This document shows positions 24,401-33,052 of a stretch of 64,000 nt of DNA, piece by piece. The DNA is from Heyndrickxia sporothermodurans. GTDB taxonomy: Bacteria; Bacillota; Bacilli; Bacillales; Bacillaceae_C. Position 1 is the first letter of the stretch. Each line of letters begins with the position of its first letter. The position numbers were made by a program, and so were the translations under genes. Under the pieces are notes generated by a model. The model saw nothing but the letters and a program-made list of their open reading frames with translations. It ran no database searches and was not told the DNA's origin. The stretch lies in assembly GCA_018333075.1 (NCBI GenBank), contig BORH01000019.1, positions 1 to 64,000 on the forward strand. Direction: 5' to 3'.

Positions 24401-25600
24401 AACAGTAATCGCTAATGCCGATGTACCTGGAGATCCGACTGTTTTTTCATCTGGTCCTTCATTCCCAGCTGCAACAACAGATACAACTCCTGAAAGCATA
24501 GCATTATTTATGGCAATGGAAGTTGGATAAAGAGCATCATTAATACTTGCCCCTAAAGATAGATTGATAACATCCATTTCATCCTTTACTGCGCGATCTA
24601 TCCCGGCAAGAACCGCATCAATTGTTCCACTTCCATAAGGTCCCAATACACGGTATGCATAAAGGTCCGCTTCAGGTGCTACCCCTTCGACAGCGTAATC
24701 AACATGATTTTTATTTTGTCCAGCTATCGTTCCCGAAACATGTGTCCCGTGGGAAGTATAGTAGGTAGAACCTGTGTATGGATTGATTTCTGGATCATTC
24801 GTTTTTTTCCAATCATCATACGTTGTTTCCATTGGATCATTATCATTGTCCACAAAATCATAACCGCCTTTAAAGGCGTCTTTTAAGTCCGGATGATTAT
24901 AGTCAATTCCAGTATCAATAACCCCAACTTTTACTCCTTTTCCTGTGATATGCTCTTCATGAAGCTTGTCCACACCAATTTGGCGGTTGCTGTCTGCTGT
25001 TCCTGATTGTGCAGTTGATTTTAGTTCTTTAGGTTCTTTCGGAAGATCTAACTTAAATTCTTTATTATTCCATACCCGTTTTACCACATCTGATTTCACT
25101 AATTCTTGAATCATATTGCCTGGTATATTAACGGCTACTCCATTAAAGGCATTTTTATATTCTCTAGTAATCTTTGATTGGTTCAAATTTTGACTGCTAG
25201 CAATCCTCAAACTTGTAAGTTTATTAAATTCCTTTTTAAATTGTTGGTGGGATGCTTCGACTTTGTCATTTGCTGAAGCTACAGACATTCTCTTTCCTTT
25301 AGCCGTTTGATTCAGTACCTCTACTTTTGCTGGTAATTGTTTAAACTCAACAATAACTTTTACTAATTCAGGACTATCGACATTAATATCTGGTGAAATA
25401 ACAAAACCAGGTCCGACTTCTAGTTCTTTAAGTGCTCTTCTTTGTTCATCGGTTAGACCCTTAAGCACTTCCTCAACATTGGTAATTGTTGATTGTCCTT
25501 GATTTTTAGCCAATACATTATAAGGATTACTACCTGTAGCTAGTAAACTAACAGATAATGTCGTCCCTAAAAGTATACGCCCTAATTTCCCTCTTTTCAT
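21446..25600 (-). CDS. Large secreted S8 protease with cohesin-like and dockerin-like modules
   Basis: AAGGAGG six bases upstream favours the ATG at 25600 (1384 residues). Order: signal peptide (RILLGTTLSVSLLATG); inhibitor I9-like propeptide (about 60-190); subtilisin domain with Asp in VGVIDTGID (about 227), His in SHGTHVSGT (about 284) and Ser in GTSMATPHVAG (about 600); PA domain inserted before the Ser (DLTGKLALIQRGDIAF); Fn3-like domains; a cohesin-like sandwich (about 1040-1190); and a dockerin with two calcium loops, GDVNGDEMIDINDI and DINKDGIVDEKDI (about 1300-1345). It resembles Vpr-type minor extracellular proteases but is much longer. It lies 123 bp upstream of calY, same strand. 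Confidence 0.88.
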   Translation of the reverse strand: MKRGKLGRILLGTTLSVSLLATGSNPYNVLAKNQGQSTITNVEEVLKGLTDEQRRALKELEVGPGFVISPDINVDSPELVKVIVEFKQLPAKVEVLNQTAKGKRMSVASANDKVEASHQQFKKEFNKLTSLRIASSQNLNQSKITREYKNAFNGVAVNIPGNMIQELVKSDVVKRVWNNKEFKLDLPKEPKELKSTAQSGTADSNRQIGVDKLHEEHITGKGVKVGVIDTGIDYNHPDLKDAFKGGYDFVDNDNDPMETTYDDWKKTNDPEINPYTGSTYYTSHGTHVSGTIAGQNKNHVDYAVEGVAPEADLYAYRVLGPYGSGTIDAVLAGIDRAVKDEMDVINLSLGASINDALYPTSIAINNAMLSGVVSVVAAGNEGPDEKTVGSPGTSALAITVGASDFSQTIATYSGSVGNEKYSEMKLLGKNFTDKLEELKGKSFPVVYAGLGKSSDFEGKDLTGKLALIQRGDIAFDEKIKNAQKAGAEAVIVYNNVDGEIAAYLGESTGYVPTFQLTKADGERLKSQENVTFTFETMGEVHTEGDHLADFSSRGPVVKNYDIKPDVVAPGVAIFSTYPEYMNHPQEGENYDVAYTRMQGTSMATPHVAGSAALILQEHPEYTPFDVKAALMNTADALKEDYSVNEVGAGRIDTYDAVHAETSFKVIDKTENMEGDQTVEIDDETGSIAFGSHYQETKAIDDSKKVVIQNHSQKENKEYKVEVEYVPAKGNIQNAEKNGVKVNVPSSVTVSAGQSKEIQPAIHIPENAEPGLYEGYIHFVNQQNEAESYQIPFAIRYTDKGIDYIDMIKPAVSNTISFHPFMDPYLYGTFKLKSPMKSIDLIVKDGKTGKAIGLMASGENAEPDYEYFLINFRGIVYPFTGDPSQPIADKSIMLPDGDYTLEMLAIDEDGKTYTNDQTIVIDNTPPEVTFEDFKPGFYEVKPSMFTDEDGYHALWAHGKVYDSTIDLLNSKGYHFKQSANQVVYYQNSPFPSGLLPVQSNGEVKFGVLPEEIDEPMNLVLYPFDLATAADPHGKYTYTFVKEGTEYALQSYDKEKAKLGDKVTLTVSVNNVKKLLKGDFGVEYSPDLFEFKDVKVNKEFEKYAKENKVKVNLEKPTFTDDIWTKTVHVGASINENDFKGFDGDIPFLDVTFKMISDEYYNGKYGFTVNNFTYTKAGASESTSIPGFTKESFTIIPKHSVVQGYINPEGFLNEDGTMSNIDYTKIGVKVYAKAGNGKSYQGTIDQRGYVEIHGLPVTENDYDIYVEVLGHLTSKLTVKLGKNVDGELIGQYLSSRMEKNYAGDVNGDEMIDINDIIQAAAFYGKKHDKEDINKDGIVDEKDIRFIEKNFMRVGPNAKKNAKPQEKLGNKGLEDFLRALGLDPMKNE

Positions 25601-25731
25601 ACTCATCCTCCTTGTAGTTTTCAATTAATATTAATTTTATAAATATTATGACATCTTTAGTTGCGAAGTGAAATTCAACAAAGGATATAAGTATGAGCTT
25701 AAAAGGTTCTAATTTTAATTGAACTAAAGTT

Positions 25732-26364
25732 CTAGGTTAAAGAGATCATTTTGTTTTTCACCGCGTTTATGATAGCTTGGGAGCGGCTCTTAACATTCAT
25801 CTTCTTAAATATCTTATTAATATGGATCTTAACAGTTCTCTCACTAATGAATAATTCTTGGGCGATTTCTTTATTGCTAAGTCCTCGAACAAGTGAACTC
25901 AGAACTTCCTTTTCCCTCGGTGTTAAATCCTCCTCTGTTTCGATAGCTCCACGCTTTTGTTTAATGAGGTTTTTCGTTAACGAAGGGGGAATGATCGAAT
26001 GGCCTTCATGAATCACTCGAATAGCTTCAGTAATTTTTTCGGGTGAACTATCCTTTAGTAAATAGCCATCCGTCCCTGCATCAAGAGCCGCCAAAAAGTA
26101 TTCACTGTGTTCGTACATCGTTAGTATGAGCACCCTGCATGTCGGATGGAGCTTCTTAATCTCACTTGTAATGTTAATCCCATTTTTTGTTGGTAGATTA
26201 ATATCCATTAATACTACATCAGGTTTCTTCTCATTAATAAGATCAAGTACATCCTCTCCCGTTTCGGATTCACCGACTGAAACCATATCTTTCTCGAAAT
26301 TTATTATTTTTTGGATACCTAATCTTACAACCGAATGATCATCCACAATCAACACCCTTATCAT
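25732..26364 (-). CDS. NarL/LuxR-type response regulator
   Basis: 210 residues. The receiver domain has acidic VDD near the start, phospho-acceptor Asp in DVVLMDINLPTKNG (about 54) and Lys in GYLLKDSSPE. The C-terminal LuxR helix-turn-helix is LTPREKEVLSSLVRGLSNKE and ERTVKIHINKIFKKM. The ATG follows AAGGGGAG and overlaps the kinase gene end by 26 bp, so they are one operon and a cognate pair. It is LiaR/DegU-like; targets are unknown but the protease gene begins 131 bp downstream. Confidence 0.92.
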   Translation of the reverse strand: MIRVLIVDDHSVVRLGIQKIINFEKDMVSVGESETGEDVLDLINEKKPDVVLMDINLPTKNGINITSEIKKLHPTCRVLILTMYEHSEYFLAALDAGTDGYLLKDSSPEKITEAIRVIHEGHSIIPPSLTKNLIKQKRGAIETEEDLTPREKEVLSSLVRGLSNKEIAQELFISERTVKIHINKIFKKMNVKSRSQAIINAVKNKMISLT

Positions 26365-28141
26365 CGTTTACACTCCCCTTATTTGGCACTTTTAGCATAA
26401 TCAACGTTCCTTTATTTGGAGAACTATCAATCTCAAGTTCGGATTGTATGGATTCCGCCTGTTCCTGCATAGAAATCAAGCCGATATGGGGCTCCTTTTG
26501 TCCCTTTATAAGGGCTTCAAATAACGAGAACCCTCTTCCATCATCCTTTATTTTTATAACTATCGCCTCTTCCTTGAAGAGAAGCTGGACATCAATTTTT
26601 CCGGCATTGGCATGCTTTATTATGTTTTGAATACTTTCTTGAAAGATGTTATAGATTACCTTCTCTACATGAAAAGGCTGTCGTTCTAATCTTCCTTTTA
26701 CCTTCACGGAGATGTTATGCGGATATTGTTTGTCCACCTGCGCCAATTTTTGTTTTATCGCATCGATTAAACCTATATTCGCATTAGGATTCGGACGTAG
26801 TTCATAAATGGATTGCCTCAGCTCCCTTAAGGCCATGCGTAAATGGTCAATTGTATGATGTATTACATCAACATGATTCCCTTGTTCACGTTGTCTAACT
26901 GAAAGTTCAAGCTCGAAAACTAATCCTGCCAATGATTGTGCCATCCCATCATGAATTTCTCGTGCAATTCGATTTCGTTCCTCAAGGATTAGGTTTTTCT
27001 CTTGTTCTATCTTTAACGACTGTGTTTTCAAAAGGCTTGCCATCTGATTGGCAATTGCAGTTATAGAGCGAATCTCACCATCTGAAAAAGTGTCAATTCC
27101 TCCTTTTGCTACGATCATAAATCCAATATGTTCTCCTTCAAAGATAATCGGAGAAACAAGGCATTGTTTCATCTCTCCTGCCATGGTAAATCCTAGTTTT
27201 CTTAATTCTTGGCTCACCAACAGTCTCTGTTCCTGAAAAGAGTCAGGTAGATTCCTAAGAATCTCTTCCTTGTATTTGACCTGCCCATCTCCAATCCAAT
27301 ACGTGTAGTACAATTCTTCCTTTATATAAAGAGCGTAGCCAGAACTCTTTAAAAATTGCTTTAGTAATCGCCTTATTCTTTTCTTGTCACTAGAAGGAAA
27401 CATCTGGTTTAGCTCGGTTGATATGCTAACAAGTGATAAAAGTCGCCACTTTTCTCCCCAAATTTTGGAGTATGATGAACTAATAATAGAAAGAATGGCA
27501 AGCGGCATAAAAAAGAATAAAGAAATTACATCCTTTTTCTCATCGTACCCAAAAGCCCCAATTCCCTGAATAAGAATAAGGTAGAGCATCTCGATCACAC
27601 ACACAATCAATTCTCGAACACTCTTTTGCAGCCAAGCTTCCTTCGTATAACTTTTTGGATAGATCAAGCATAATAAGTCGAATAGAAGGTTATTGCAGAT
27701 ATAAAAAACTGAAGTGAAAGCCACAATTTTTAAAATTTCTTTAAACTCGGAACTAATTAATTCGAGGTGTCCTAGCACAAATTCGGTACAATAATGAGCT
27801 GCGATAAAACAAATGGTTAACTGGGCAGCATTAAAAATGATCATTTTCCATCTTCTTTTCTGAAATACATACATCATCGTTAATGTAGCAAAAAATGTAG
27901 CTGTCGTAAGAGAAAGACTAAAATATTGATTCATCGTAAAAAGTAGTGAAAAGGTGAAGCTACTAGAGGTATTCCCTATTCTTGCAGGAAATAGCTCTAA
28001 GATAATCATGAAGAATAATAGAATTCCATAAACAAGCACATTATGAATAGGGGAAATTGAAAAAAGAGAAGAAAGAAAAAGACCAAATCCGGTCAGGCTA
28101 ACGATAATGAAATAAATATTTCCAAATGTTTGTCTAATCAT
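26339..28141 (-). CDS. Membrane sensor histidine kinase (NarX/DegS type) with GAF domain
   Basis: About 600 residues. The N-terminus holds some six membrane segments (FIIVSLTGFGLFLSSLF onward; a MASE-like sensor). A GAF domain follows (about 230-370, with HIGFMIVAKGG), then HisKA_3 with the phospho-His in RIAREIHDGMAQSLAGL (about 392) and an HATPase with NIIKHANAGKI and KIKDDGRGFSLF. The start is unsure: ATG 28141 has only a weak G-rich site, and an ATG at 28168 has none. Confidence 0.88.
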   Translation of the reverse strand: MIRQTFGNIYFIIVSLTGFGLFLSSLFSISPIHNVLVYGILLFFMIILELFPARIGNTSSSFTFSLLFTMNQYFSLSLTTATFFATLTMMYVFQKRRWKMIIFNAAQLTICFIAAHYCTEFVLGHLELISSEFKEILKIVAFTSVFYICNNLLFDLLCLIYPKSYTKEAWLQKSVRELIVCVIEMLYLILIQGIGAFGYDEKKDVISLFFFMPLAILSIISSSYSKIWGEKWRLLSLVSISTELNQMFPSSDKKRIRRLLKQFLKSSGYALYIKEELYYTYWIGDGQVKYKEEILRNLPDSFQEQRLLVSQELRKLGFTMAGEMKQCLVSPIIFEGEHIGFMIVAKGGIDTFSDGEIRSITAIANQMASLLKTQSLKIEQEKNLILEERNRIAREIHDGMAQSLAGLVFELELSVRQREQGNHVDVIHHTIDHLRMALRELRQSIYELRPNPNANIGLIDAIKQKLAQVDKQYPHNISVKVKGRLERQPFHVEKVIYNIFQESIQNIIKHANAGKIDVQLLFKEEAIVIKIKDDGRGFSLFEALIKGQKEPHIGLISMQEQAESIQSELEIDSSPNKGTLIMLKVPNKGSVNDDKGVDCG

Positions 28142-28558
28142 TGTGTCTATCCCGCACCACCTAACCATTGTAATTAGAGGAATTATATAAAAAAACCGGA
28201 AAAAGCAAAATAGGAAATTCCTACTAGCTTATCCCGGTACGTCCATTTTGCATGAACATACTATAAGCATAATCAATTTGGATATTGAAATAAATGGAAC
28301 TGAGGGTTTATTTTATTAGTACTTTTGATATAGCTACGGGGTTTTAATATAAAGATGGAAGAGTAAGGTTGATATGTAGAGGTTGTTCAAAATTACTTAC
28401 AAGTTCATAAGTTTTTGCAACAATAATAAAAGCTCCTACTAATATTATAAAATAGTATGAGCTCCTTTATCTTTCTCTCTTTTCTAATCAATCATAATTG
28501 CATAAACTTAACGGGTTAACAGATAGTAAAGGTTTTAACATCAGTTGGATAGTAGCAG
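28142..28558. other. Intergenic, with small palindrome and weak hairpin
   Basis: Upstream of the kinase gene a 13-bp palindrome, TAGGAA-A-TTCCTA (28211-28223), could be an operator for autoregulation. Near 28431-28465 GCTCCTACTA faces TAGTATGAGC with one mismatch, possibly a weak terminator. No gene was seen. Confidence 0.4.
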
Positions 28559-29083
28559 TCAATCAGAATAGGTTTCTCCTTTTTGTAAGTCTAATATATG
28601 ATTATTGATCGAAACCGTATAATTGTTATTCCATTCCACAACTACATGATCCATTCTAAATTTACGATAGATTATTTTCTTAAACCAAAGTGGTCCATCT
28701 AATTCCCCTTTTACTCCTAACGACGAGGCTGATCCACCATCAATAAGATATAGCTTAATGGTATATTTTTTATCAGGAGATTGTGTTGTTTGCATCAGAT
28801 CTTCTGAAATCATAAATAAACGAAAGACCCCTAAAAAAAGAATAAATGAAAGTAGAGCCATAGTAATTACGGTAAACCAGCTTCTAAATCGTGCTGACCA
28901 AGTCGATTGATCCTTAATGCCGATAATCCCTAGGATAAAAGTGTAAACAGTGCAGATAAAAAGAATATAAGCCGGAGGTGCAATTGACCAAGTATGATAG
29001 AAGGTTGAATACATAGCACTTAAGGAAAGAAGCAAAAAAAATAAGCACATAATAAATGACCATATATTAGATCTTCTTGTCAA
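28559..29083 (-). CDS. DUF5412-like membrane protein
   Basis: 174 residues: four hydrophobic helices (IMCLFFLLLSLSAMYSTF; PPAYILFICTVYTFILGIIG; FTVITMALLSFILFLGVFRL among them), then an extracytoplasmic domain. That domain reads TTQSPDKKYTIKLYLIDGGS, GVKGELDGPLWFKKIIY and VVVEWNNNYTVSIN. This C-terminal pattern (SPDxKYT, LDGPLWFKKxIY) is typical of the uncharacterised Bacillus DUF5412 family (recognised from memory). Function unknown. Confidence 0.7.
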   Translation of the reverse strand: MTRRSNIWSFIMCLFFLLLSLSAMYSTFYHTWSIAPPAYILFICTVYTFILGIIGIKDQSTWSARFRSWFTVITMALLSFILFLGVFRLFMISEDLMQTTQSPDKKYTIKLYLIDGGSASSLGVKGELDGPLWFKKIIYRKFRMDHVVVEWNNNYTVSINNHILDLQKGETYSD

Positions 29084-29319
29084 AAAACCTCATCTCCTAA
29101 TCTGATAACCTATTCTAGGTTACTACACATTTTCATAATAAACTGTCTTCATTATACAAAATTTTTCCTTTTTCATTAAGTAGTTTTTTCCACTGCTCGA
29201 CATTTATTAAGAAAAAAGTTGGAACAACACTTTGTTTGCCGAAGCATCACTTCTTTTGTCAAATGCGAAGGAGTTCTTTAGGAGAAGAGAGAATACTGTT
29301 GTTAAAAGGAGGGAGTCAT

Positions 29320-29811
29320 ATGAATACGACTAGTGTTGCGAAATTACTTGGAGTTTCTCAGAGTACCATTCAACGCTGGATTAAACAGCTTGACCTTGAC
29401 ATGGAACGGAATGAACTTGGACATTATCATTTTAATGATAACGATATCTCAATTTTGAAAGAAATTCAGGAGCAAATTCAAAATGGCAAACTACTTCAAG
29501 AGGTAGTCATTACAGATAAAAAGGTGCGAAAAGGAAAAGTAACGACGACTCAATCAAATCCCCTACTTAAAAGAATCGAACAATTGGAACGACAATTAGG
29601 ATACAAGGCCGATAACGTAGTCTCCTATCAATTATTATCCCATCGGAGAGAACTCGAGGATCTAGAAAAAGAAGTCCACCGACTACATTTGAAAATCGAA
29701 CAATTAGAGGAAAAATTAACAGAAAATCAATTACCTTTTAGTACGCAGCAAAAAAAGGAGCCATTTCAAGAAAAAAAGAAAAATCTATTTAAATTATTAT
29801 TTAACTTCTAG
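29320..29811 (+). CDS. racA: Chromosome-anchoring protein RacA
   Basis: AAAAGGAGGGAGTC indicates ATG 29320 (163 residues; B. subtilis protein 184). The N-terminal MerR-like helix-turn-helix reads NTTSVAKLLGVSQSTIQRWI, then RNELGHYHFNDNDI as in RacA. The C-terminal half is a Glu/Lys coiled coil (LLSHRRELEDLEKEVHRLHL). At sporulation RacA binds origin-proximal DNA and tethers it to DivIVA at the pole. This supports a spore-forming host. Confidence 0.88.
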   Translation: MNTTSVAKLLGVSQSTIQRWIKQLDLDMERNELGHYHFNDNDISILKEIQEQIQNGKLLQEVVITDKKVRKGKVTTTQSNPLLKRIEQLERQLGYKADNVVSYQLLSHRRELEDLEKEVHRLHLKIEQLEEKLTENQLPFSTQQKKEPFQEKKKNLFKLLFNF

Positions 29812-29833
29812 CACCTTGGGTGTTATTTTTTTT
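29809..29833 (+). terminator. Terminator after racA
   Basis: TAGCACC / GGTGTTA stem with a three-base loop overlaps the stop codon and is followed by eight T residues. Confidence 0.75.
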
Positions 29834-30365
29834 GTGGAATTTTTGCAGGTTTCGTTTTCAGTGGTGCATATTCGCTTTTTTGTGGAGCATCTTTTTCTGT
29901 TTGTGACTCATTCTTTTATGTTTGTGACGCATAGATTTTATTTTATGGACCATGATTTTCTATTTGCGACTCATTCTCTTTTTGGCAGAGCATCTTTTTC
30001 TATTTGTGGATCATTCTTTTCCGTTTGGGACGTATAGATTTTATTTTGTGGACCATGATTTTCTATTTGCGACCCATTCTCTTTTTGGGGGATCATCTCT
30101 TTTCATTTGTGGATCATTTTTTTCTGTTTGTGACTCATAGATATTATTTTGTGTATCATGCTTTTCGATTTGCGACTCACTCTCTTTTTGGGGGGAGCAT
30201 CTCTTTTCATTTGTGGAGCATCTTTTTCTGTTTGTGACTCATTGTTTCTATTTTGTGGATCATGATTTTCAATTTGCGACCCATTCTCTTTTTTTGGGAG
30301 CATCTTTTTCTATTTGTGGACCATACTTTTCGATTTGCAACCCACCCACTTATTTTTACAAAATC
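29834..30365. repeat. 21-nt periodic array A (TTTGTGGATCAT words)
   Basis: About 25 degenerate units of mostly 21 nt, such as TTTGTGGATCATTCTTTTC and TTTGTGACTCATAG variants (some 18-23 nt). All frames on both strands are open for long stretches because the period is divisible by three. This explains several false 60-80 codon ORFs with no start signals. It lies exactly between the racA and htpG terminators. Confidence 0.85.
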
Positions 30366-30369
30366 ACAG

Positions 30370-30401
30370 AAAAAAGCGTTACTCCTACTCAGGAATAACG
30401 C
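30370..30401 (-). terminator. Terminator after htpG
   Basis: GCGTTATTCCT / AGGAGTAACGC stem (one wobble) with TTTTTT on the minus strand, 12 bp past the stop codon. Confidence 0.88.
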
Positions 30402-30412
30402 GGTCAAACTAC

Positions 30413-32290
30413 TTACACCATTACTTTACAAATGTCATTTGTAAATTCGACAGGGTCTTGGATTGGTAGACCTTCAATTAATAGTGCTTGGTTGTATAGT
30501 AAGTTGGTGTATAGTTTTACTTTATCTTTGTCTTGTTCAAATGCCGCTTTTAATGATTGGAATACTTCGTGGTTGGCATTTACTTCTAGGATTTTGTCTG
30601 CTTTTACGTTTTGGTTGTTTGGCATCGCGTTTAGTACCTTTTCCATTTCAATGGATACTTCGCCATCAGCTGTTAGGCAGACAGGGTGTGTTTTTAAGCG
30701 TTTTGATACTTTTACTGCTTTTACTTTGTCCGCTAACGCTTCTTTCATGAATTCTAGAAGGTCTTTGTTTTCCTTCTCTTCTGATTCTGTTTGTTTTTCG
30801 CTTTCTTCTTCAATGCCTAAGTCGCCGCTTGAAACGGATTTGAATTCTTTTTCTTTGTAGTTCATTATCATTTTGATCGCGAATTCGTCTACATCATCAG
30901 TGAAGTATAAGATTTCATAGCCTTTATCTGCTACTAATTCCGTTTGTGGAAGCTTATCAATTCTTTCGTTTGTTTCGCCTGTTGCATAGTAAATATACTT
31001 TTGATCCTCTGGCATTCTTGAAACATATTCATCTAAAGTAACTAGTTTTTTCTCTTTGGATGAATAGAACATTAATAAGTCTTGGAGTACATCCTTATCT
31101 TGTCCAAAATTATTATAAATGCCGAATTTCAGTTGTCTGCCGAAGGATTGGTAGAAGGCTTCATATTTTTCACGATCATCTTTTAATAAGCTTTCAAGCT
31201 CTCGTTTGATTTTGCTTTTAATATTTTTCGCAATGAATTTCAATTGCTTGTCTTGCTGTAAAATTTCACGAGAAATGTTTAAAGATAAGTCTTCTGAGTC
31301 GACCATTCCTTTAACAAAACCGAAATAATCTGGAAGAAGATCGGAGCATTTTTCCATGATTAAAACGCCATTAGAGTATAACTCTAATCCTTTTTCAAAT
31401 TCCTTAGAATAGTAATCAAATGGAACTTTTTCAGGAATATATAGGATGGCATTGTATCTTACCGTTCCATCAACTTTAATATGGATATGCTTCACTGGTT
31501 TATCAAAGCCGTAATGTTTTTCTTGATAGAAGTTTTCATAATCCTCTGGAGTGAGCTCACTTTTATTCTTTCTCCAAATTGGAACCATACTATTAATGGT
31601 TTGTTCCTCTTTATATTGCTCAAATTCATTTTCGCTTCCTTCTTTAGGACGGCTTTCTGTTACATCCATTTTAATTGGGTAACGGATGAAGTCAGAGTAC
31701 TTTTTGATGATTGATTTAAGACGATATTCTTCTAGATACTCGTCAAATTGCTCATCTTCGGTATTTTCTTTAATTTTTAACGTAATTTCTGTACCAATCG
31801 AGTCTTTTTCACATGGTTCAATTTTGTAGCCATCTGCACCTGTAGACTCCCATTTATATGCTTCATCACTGCCTAATGCTTTACTGATCACTGTTACTTC
31901 GTCTGCAACCATGAAAGCGGAATAGAAGCCGACACCAAATTGACCGATAATGTCATGTCCATCCTTTAATTCATTTTCGTTTTTAAAGGCTAATGAACCG
32001 CTCTTCGCAATTGTTCCTAAATTATTTTCAAGCTCTTCCTTTGTCATACCGATTCCAGTATCGGTAATTGTCAATGTACGATTGTCCTTATCTGCTGTAA
32101 TTTTTACAAAATAGCTGTCTTTATCAAAGTTTAAACTGTCATCTGTTAAAGCTTTATAATAGATTTTATCGATTGCATCACTTGCATTTGAAATTAACTC
32201 TCGTAAAAAAATCTCTTTTTGAGAATAAATGGAGTTAATCATCATTTCTAAAAGCCTTTTGGATTCTGCTTTAAATTGCTTCTTTGCCAT
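30413..32290 (-). CDS. htpG: Chaperone HtpG (Hsp90)
   Basis: 625 residues, full family length. The GHKL ATP site includes [29 protein letters not shown] and [11 protein letters not shown]. The middle domain has [20 protein letters not shown]-type ISREILQQ, and the C-terminal dimer domain ends in [12 protein letters not shown]. It assists folding after stress in an ATP cycle. A perfect CIRCE lies in its promoter region, unlike the HrcA-independent htpG of B. subtilis. Confidence 0.96.
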   Translation of the reverse strand: MAKKQFKAESKRLLEMMINSIYSQKEIFLRELISNASDAIDKIYYKALTDDSLNFDKDSYFVKITADKDNRTLTITDTGIGMTKEELENNLGTIAKSGSLAFKNENELKDGHDIIGQFGVGFYSAFMVADEVTVISKALGSDEAYKWESTGADGYKIEPCEKDSIGTEITLKIKENTEDEQFDEYLEEYRLKSIIKKYSDFIRYPIKMDVTESRPKEGSENEFEQYKEEQTINSMVPIWRKNKSELTPEDYENFYQEKHYGFDKPVKHIHIKVDGTVRYNAILYIPEKVPFDYYSKEFEKGLELYSNGVLIMEKCSDLLPDYFGFVKGMVDSEDLSLNISREILQQDKQLKFIAKNIKSKIKRELESLLKDDREKYEAFYQSFGRQLKFGIYNNFGQDKDVLQDLLMFYSSKEKKLVTLDEYVSRMPEDQKYIYYATGETNERIDKLPQTELVADKGYEILYFTDDVDEFAIKMIMNYKEKEFKSVSSGDLGIEEESEKQTESEEKENKDLLEFMKEALADKVKAVKVSKRLKTHPVCLTADGEVSIEMEKVLNAMPNNQNVKADKILEVNANHEVFQSLKAAFEQDKDKVKLYTNLLYNQALLIEGLPIQDPVEFTNDICKVMV

Positions 32291-32330
32291 TATGATTGAT
32301 ATCTCCCTTCAAAATAATCTTATGTATATT

Positions 32331-32357
32331 TTAGCACTCTAACCTAAAGAGTGCTAA
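32331..32357 (-). promoter_or_regulatory. CIRCE element (HrcA operator)
   Basis: TTAGCACTC, nine bases, GAGTGCTAA: an exact match to the CIRCE inverted repeat, 41 bp before the htpG ATG. HrcA binding would repress htpG until heat shock. Confidence 0.95.
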
Positions 32358-32404
32358 TCATTATTTTAATAACATAGAATAAAAATTGTGTCAACCAGAT
32401 CGAT

Positions 32405-32424
32405 TTAATCAAACGTTTGTTTAA
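32405..32424. promoter_or_regulatory. Palindromic operator copy 1
   Basis: TTAATCAAACGTTTGTTTAA, the near-palindromic partner of the site at 32462. The core is TCAAACGTTTG. Confidence 0.55.
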
Positions 32425-32461
32425 ACAAGCATTCACCCTGTCCTATAGCGGTTTATCTTAT

Positions 32462-32481
32462 TTAATCAAACGTTTGATTAA
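32462..32481. promoter_or_regulatory. Perfect 20-bp palindromic operator copy 2
   Basis: TTAATCAAACGTTTGATTAA is fully palindromic and 57 bp from copy 1, in the divergent htpG / GNAT promoter region. The shape fits a TetR- or LacI-type dimer. No regulator gene is adjacent. Confidence 0.65.
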
Positions 32482-32542
32482 TTCCAATTAGAAGGAAAAA
32501 GAGTGTTACTCCCCGAATACTTTTACACAGGGAGTGATTGCA

Positions 32543-33037
32543 TTGAAAATTAGATCGATTCAGCTATCAGATGCTGAAAGCTTTGTTCACCTATTAACAG
32601 AAATTGATGATTCAGGGTTTATGCTTTTTGAGCCAGGTGAACGAGTGACGAATAAAGAGAAGGAAGAAAAACGGATTGCCCGTTTTTTAGAGGATGGGCG
32701 CTCAACCATTCTAGTAGCTGTAGCTGATGAACAGCTGATAGGATATCTGATTGCAATTGGTGGATCTGTCAATCGAAAGAAGCATTCAGCTTATCTCGTA
32801 TTGGGGGTTTCAGAGAAATATCGCGGGAAAGGTGTAGCCTCCCAGTTATTTAATGAACTCTTCAAATGGGCAAAAGAAAAAGAGTTTACGAGATTAGAGC
32901 TGACCGTTATTAAGGAGAATGAGAAAGCCTTCCAGCTTTATCGAAAAATGGGCTTCGTCCTTGAAGGAGAAAAGGTTCATTCCTTAATTATAGATGAAAA
33001 GCCAGTCAATGAATATTATCTTTATAAACTGATATAA
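32543..33037 (+). CDS. GNAT-family N-acetyltransferase
   Basis: GGGAG eight bases before TTG 32543 sets the start (164 residues). Motifs: MKIRSIQLSDAESFVHLLTE, STILVAVADEQLIGYLIAIG, the acetyl-CoA loop VSEKYRGKGVASQLFNELF and ENEKAFQLYRKMGFVLEGE. It is close to ribosomal-protein or PaiA-like acetyltransferases. It is first in a plus-strand cluster with a cupin and paiB, behind paired palindromic operators. Confidence 0.88.
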   Translation: MKIRSIQLSDAESFVHLLTEIDDSGFMLFEPGERVTNKEKEEKRIARFLEDGRSTILVAVADEQLIGYLIAIGGSVNRKKHSAYLVLGVSEKYRGKGVASQLFNELFKWAKEKEFTRLELTVIKENEKAFQLYRKMGFVLEGEKVHSLIIDEKPVNEYYLYKLI

Positions 33038-33052
33038 GAAAGAGGAAACATC

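Noticed and set aside
22233-24530. Multiple frames antisense to the S8 protease
   Set aside because: Shadow frames of a strongly supported gene, without ribosome sites.
29816-30444. Several overlapping 60-77 codon frames on both strands after racA
   Set aside because: They arise from the 21-nt period, which keeps all frames open; none has a ribosome site.
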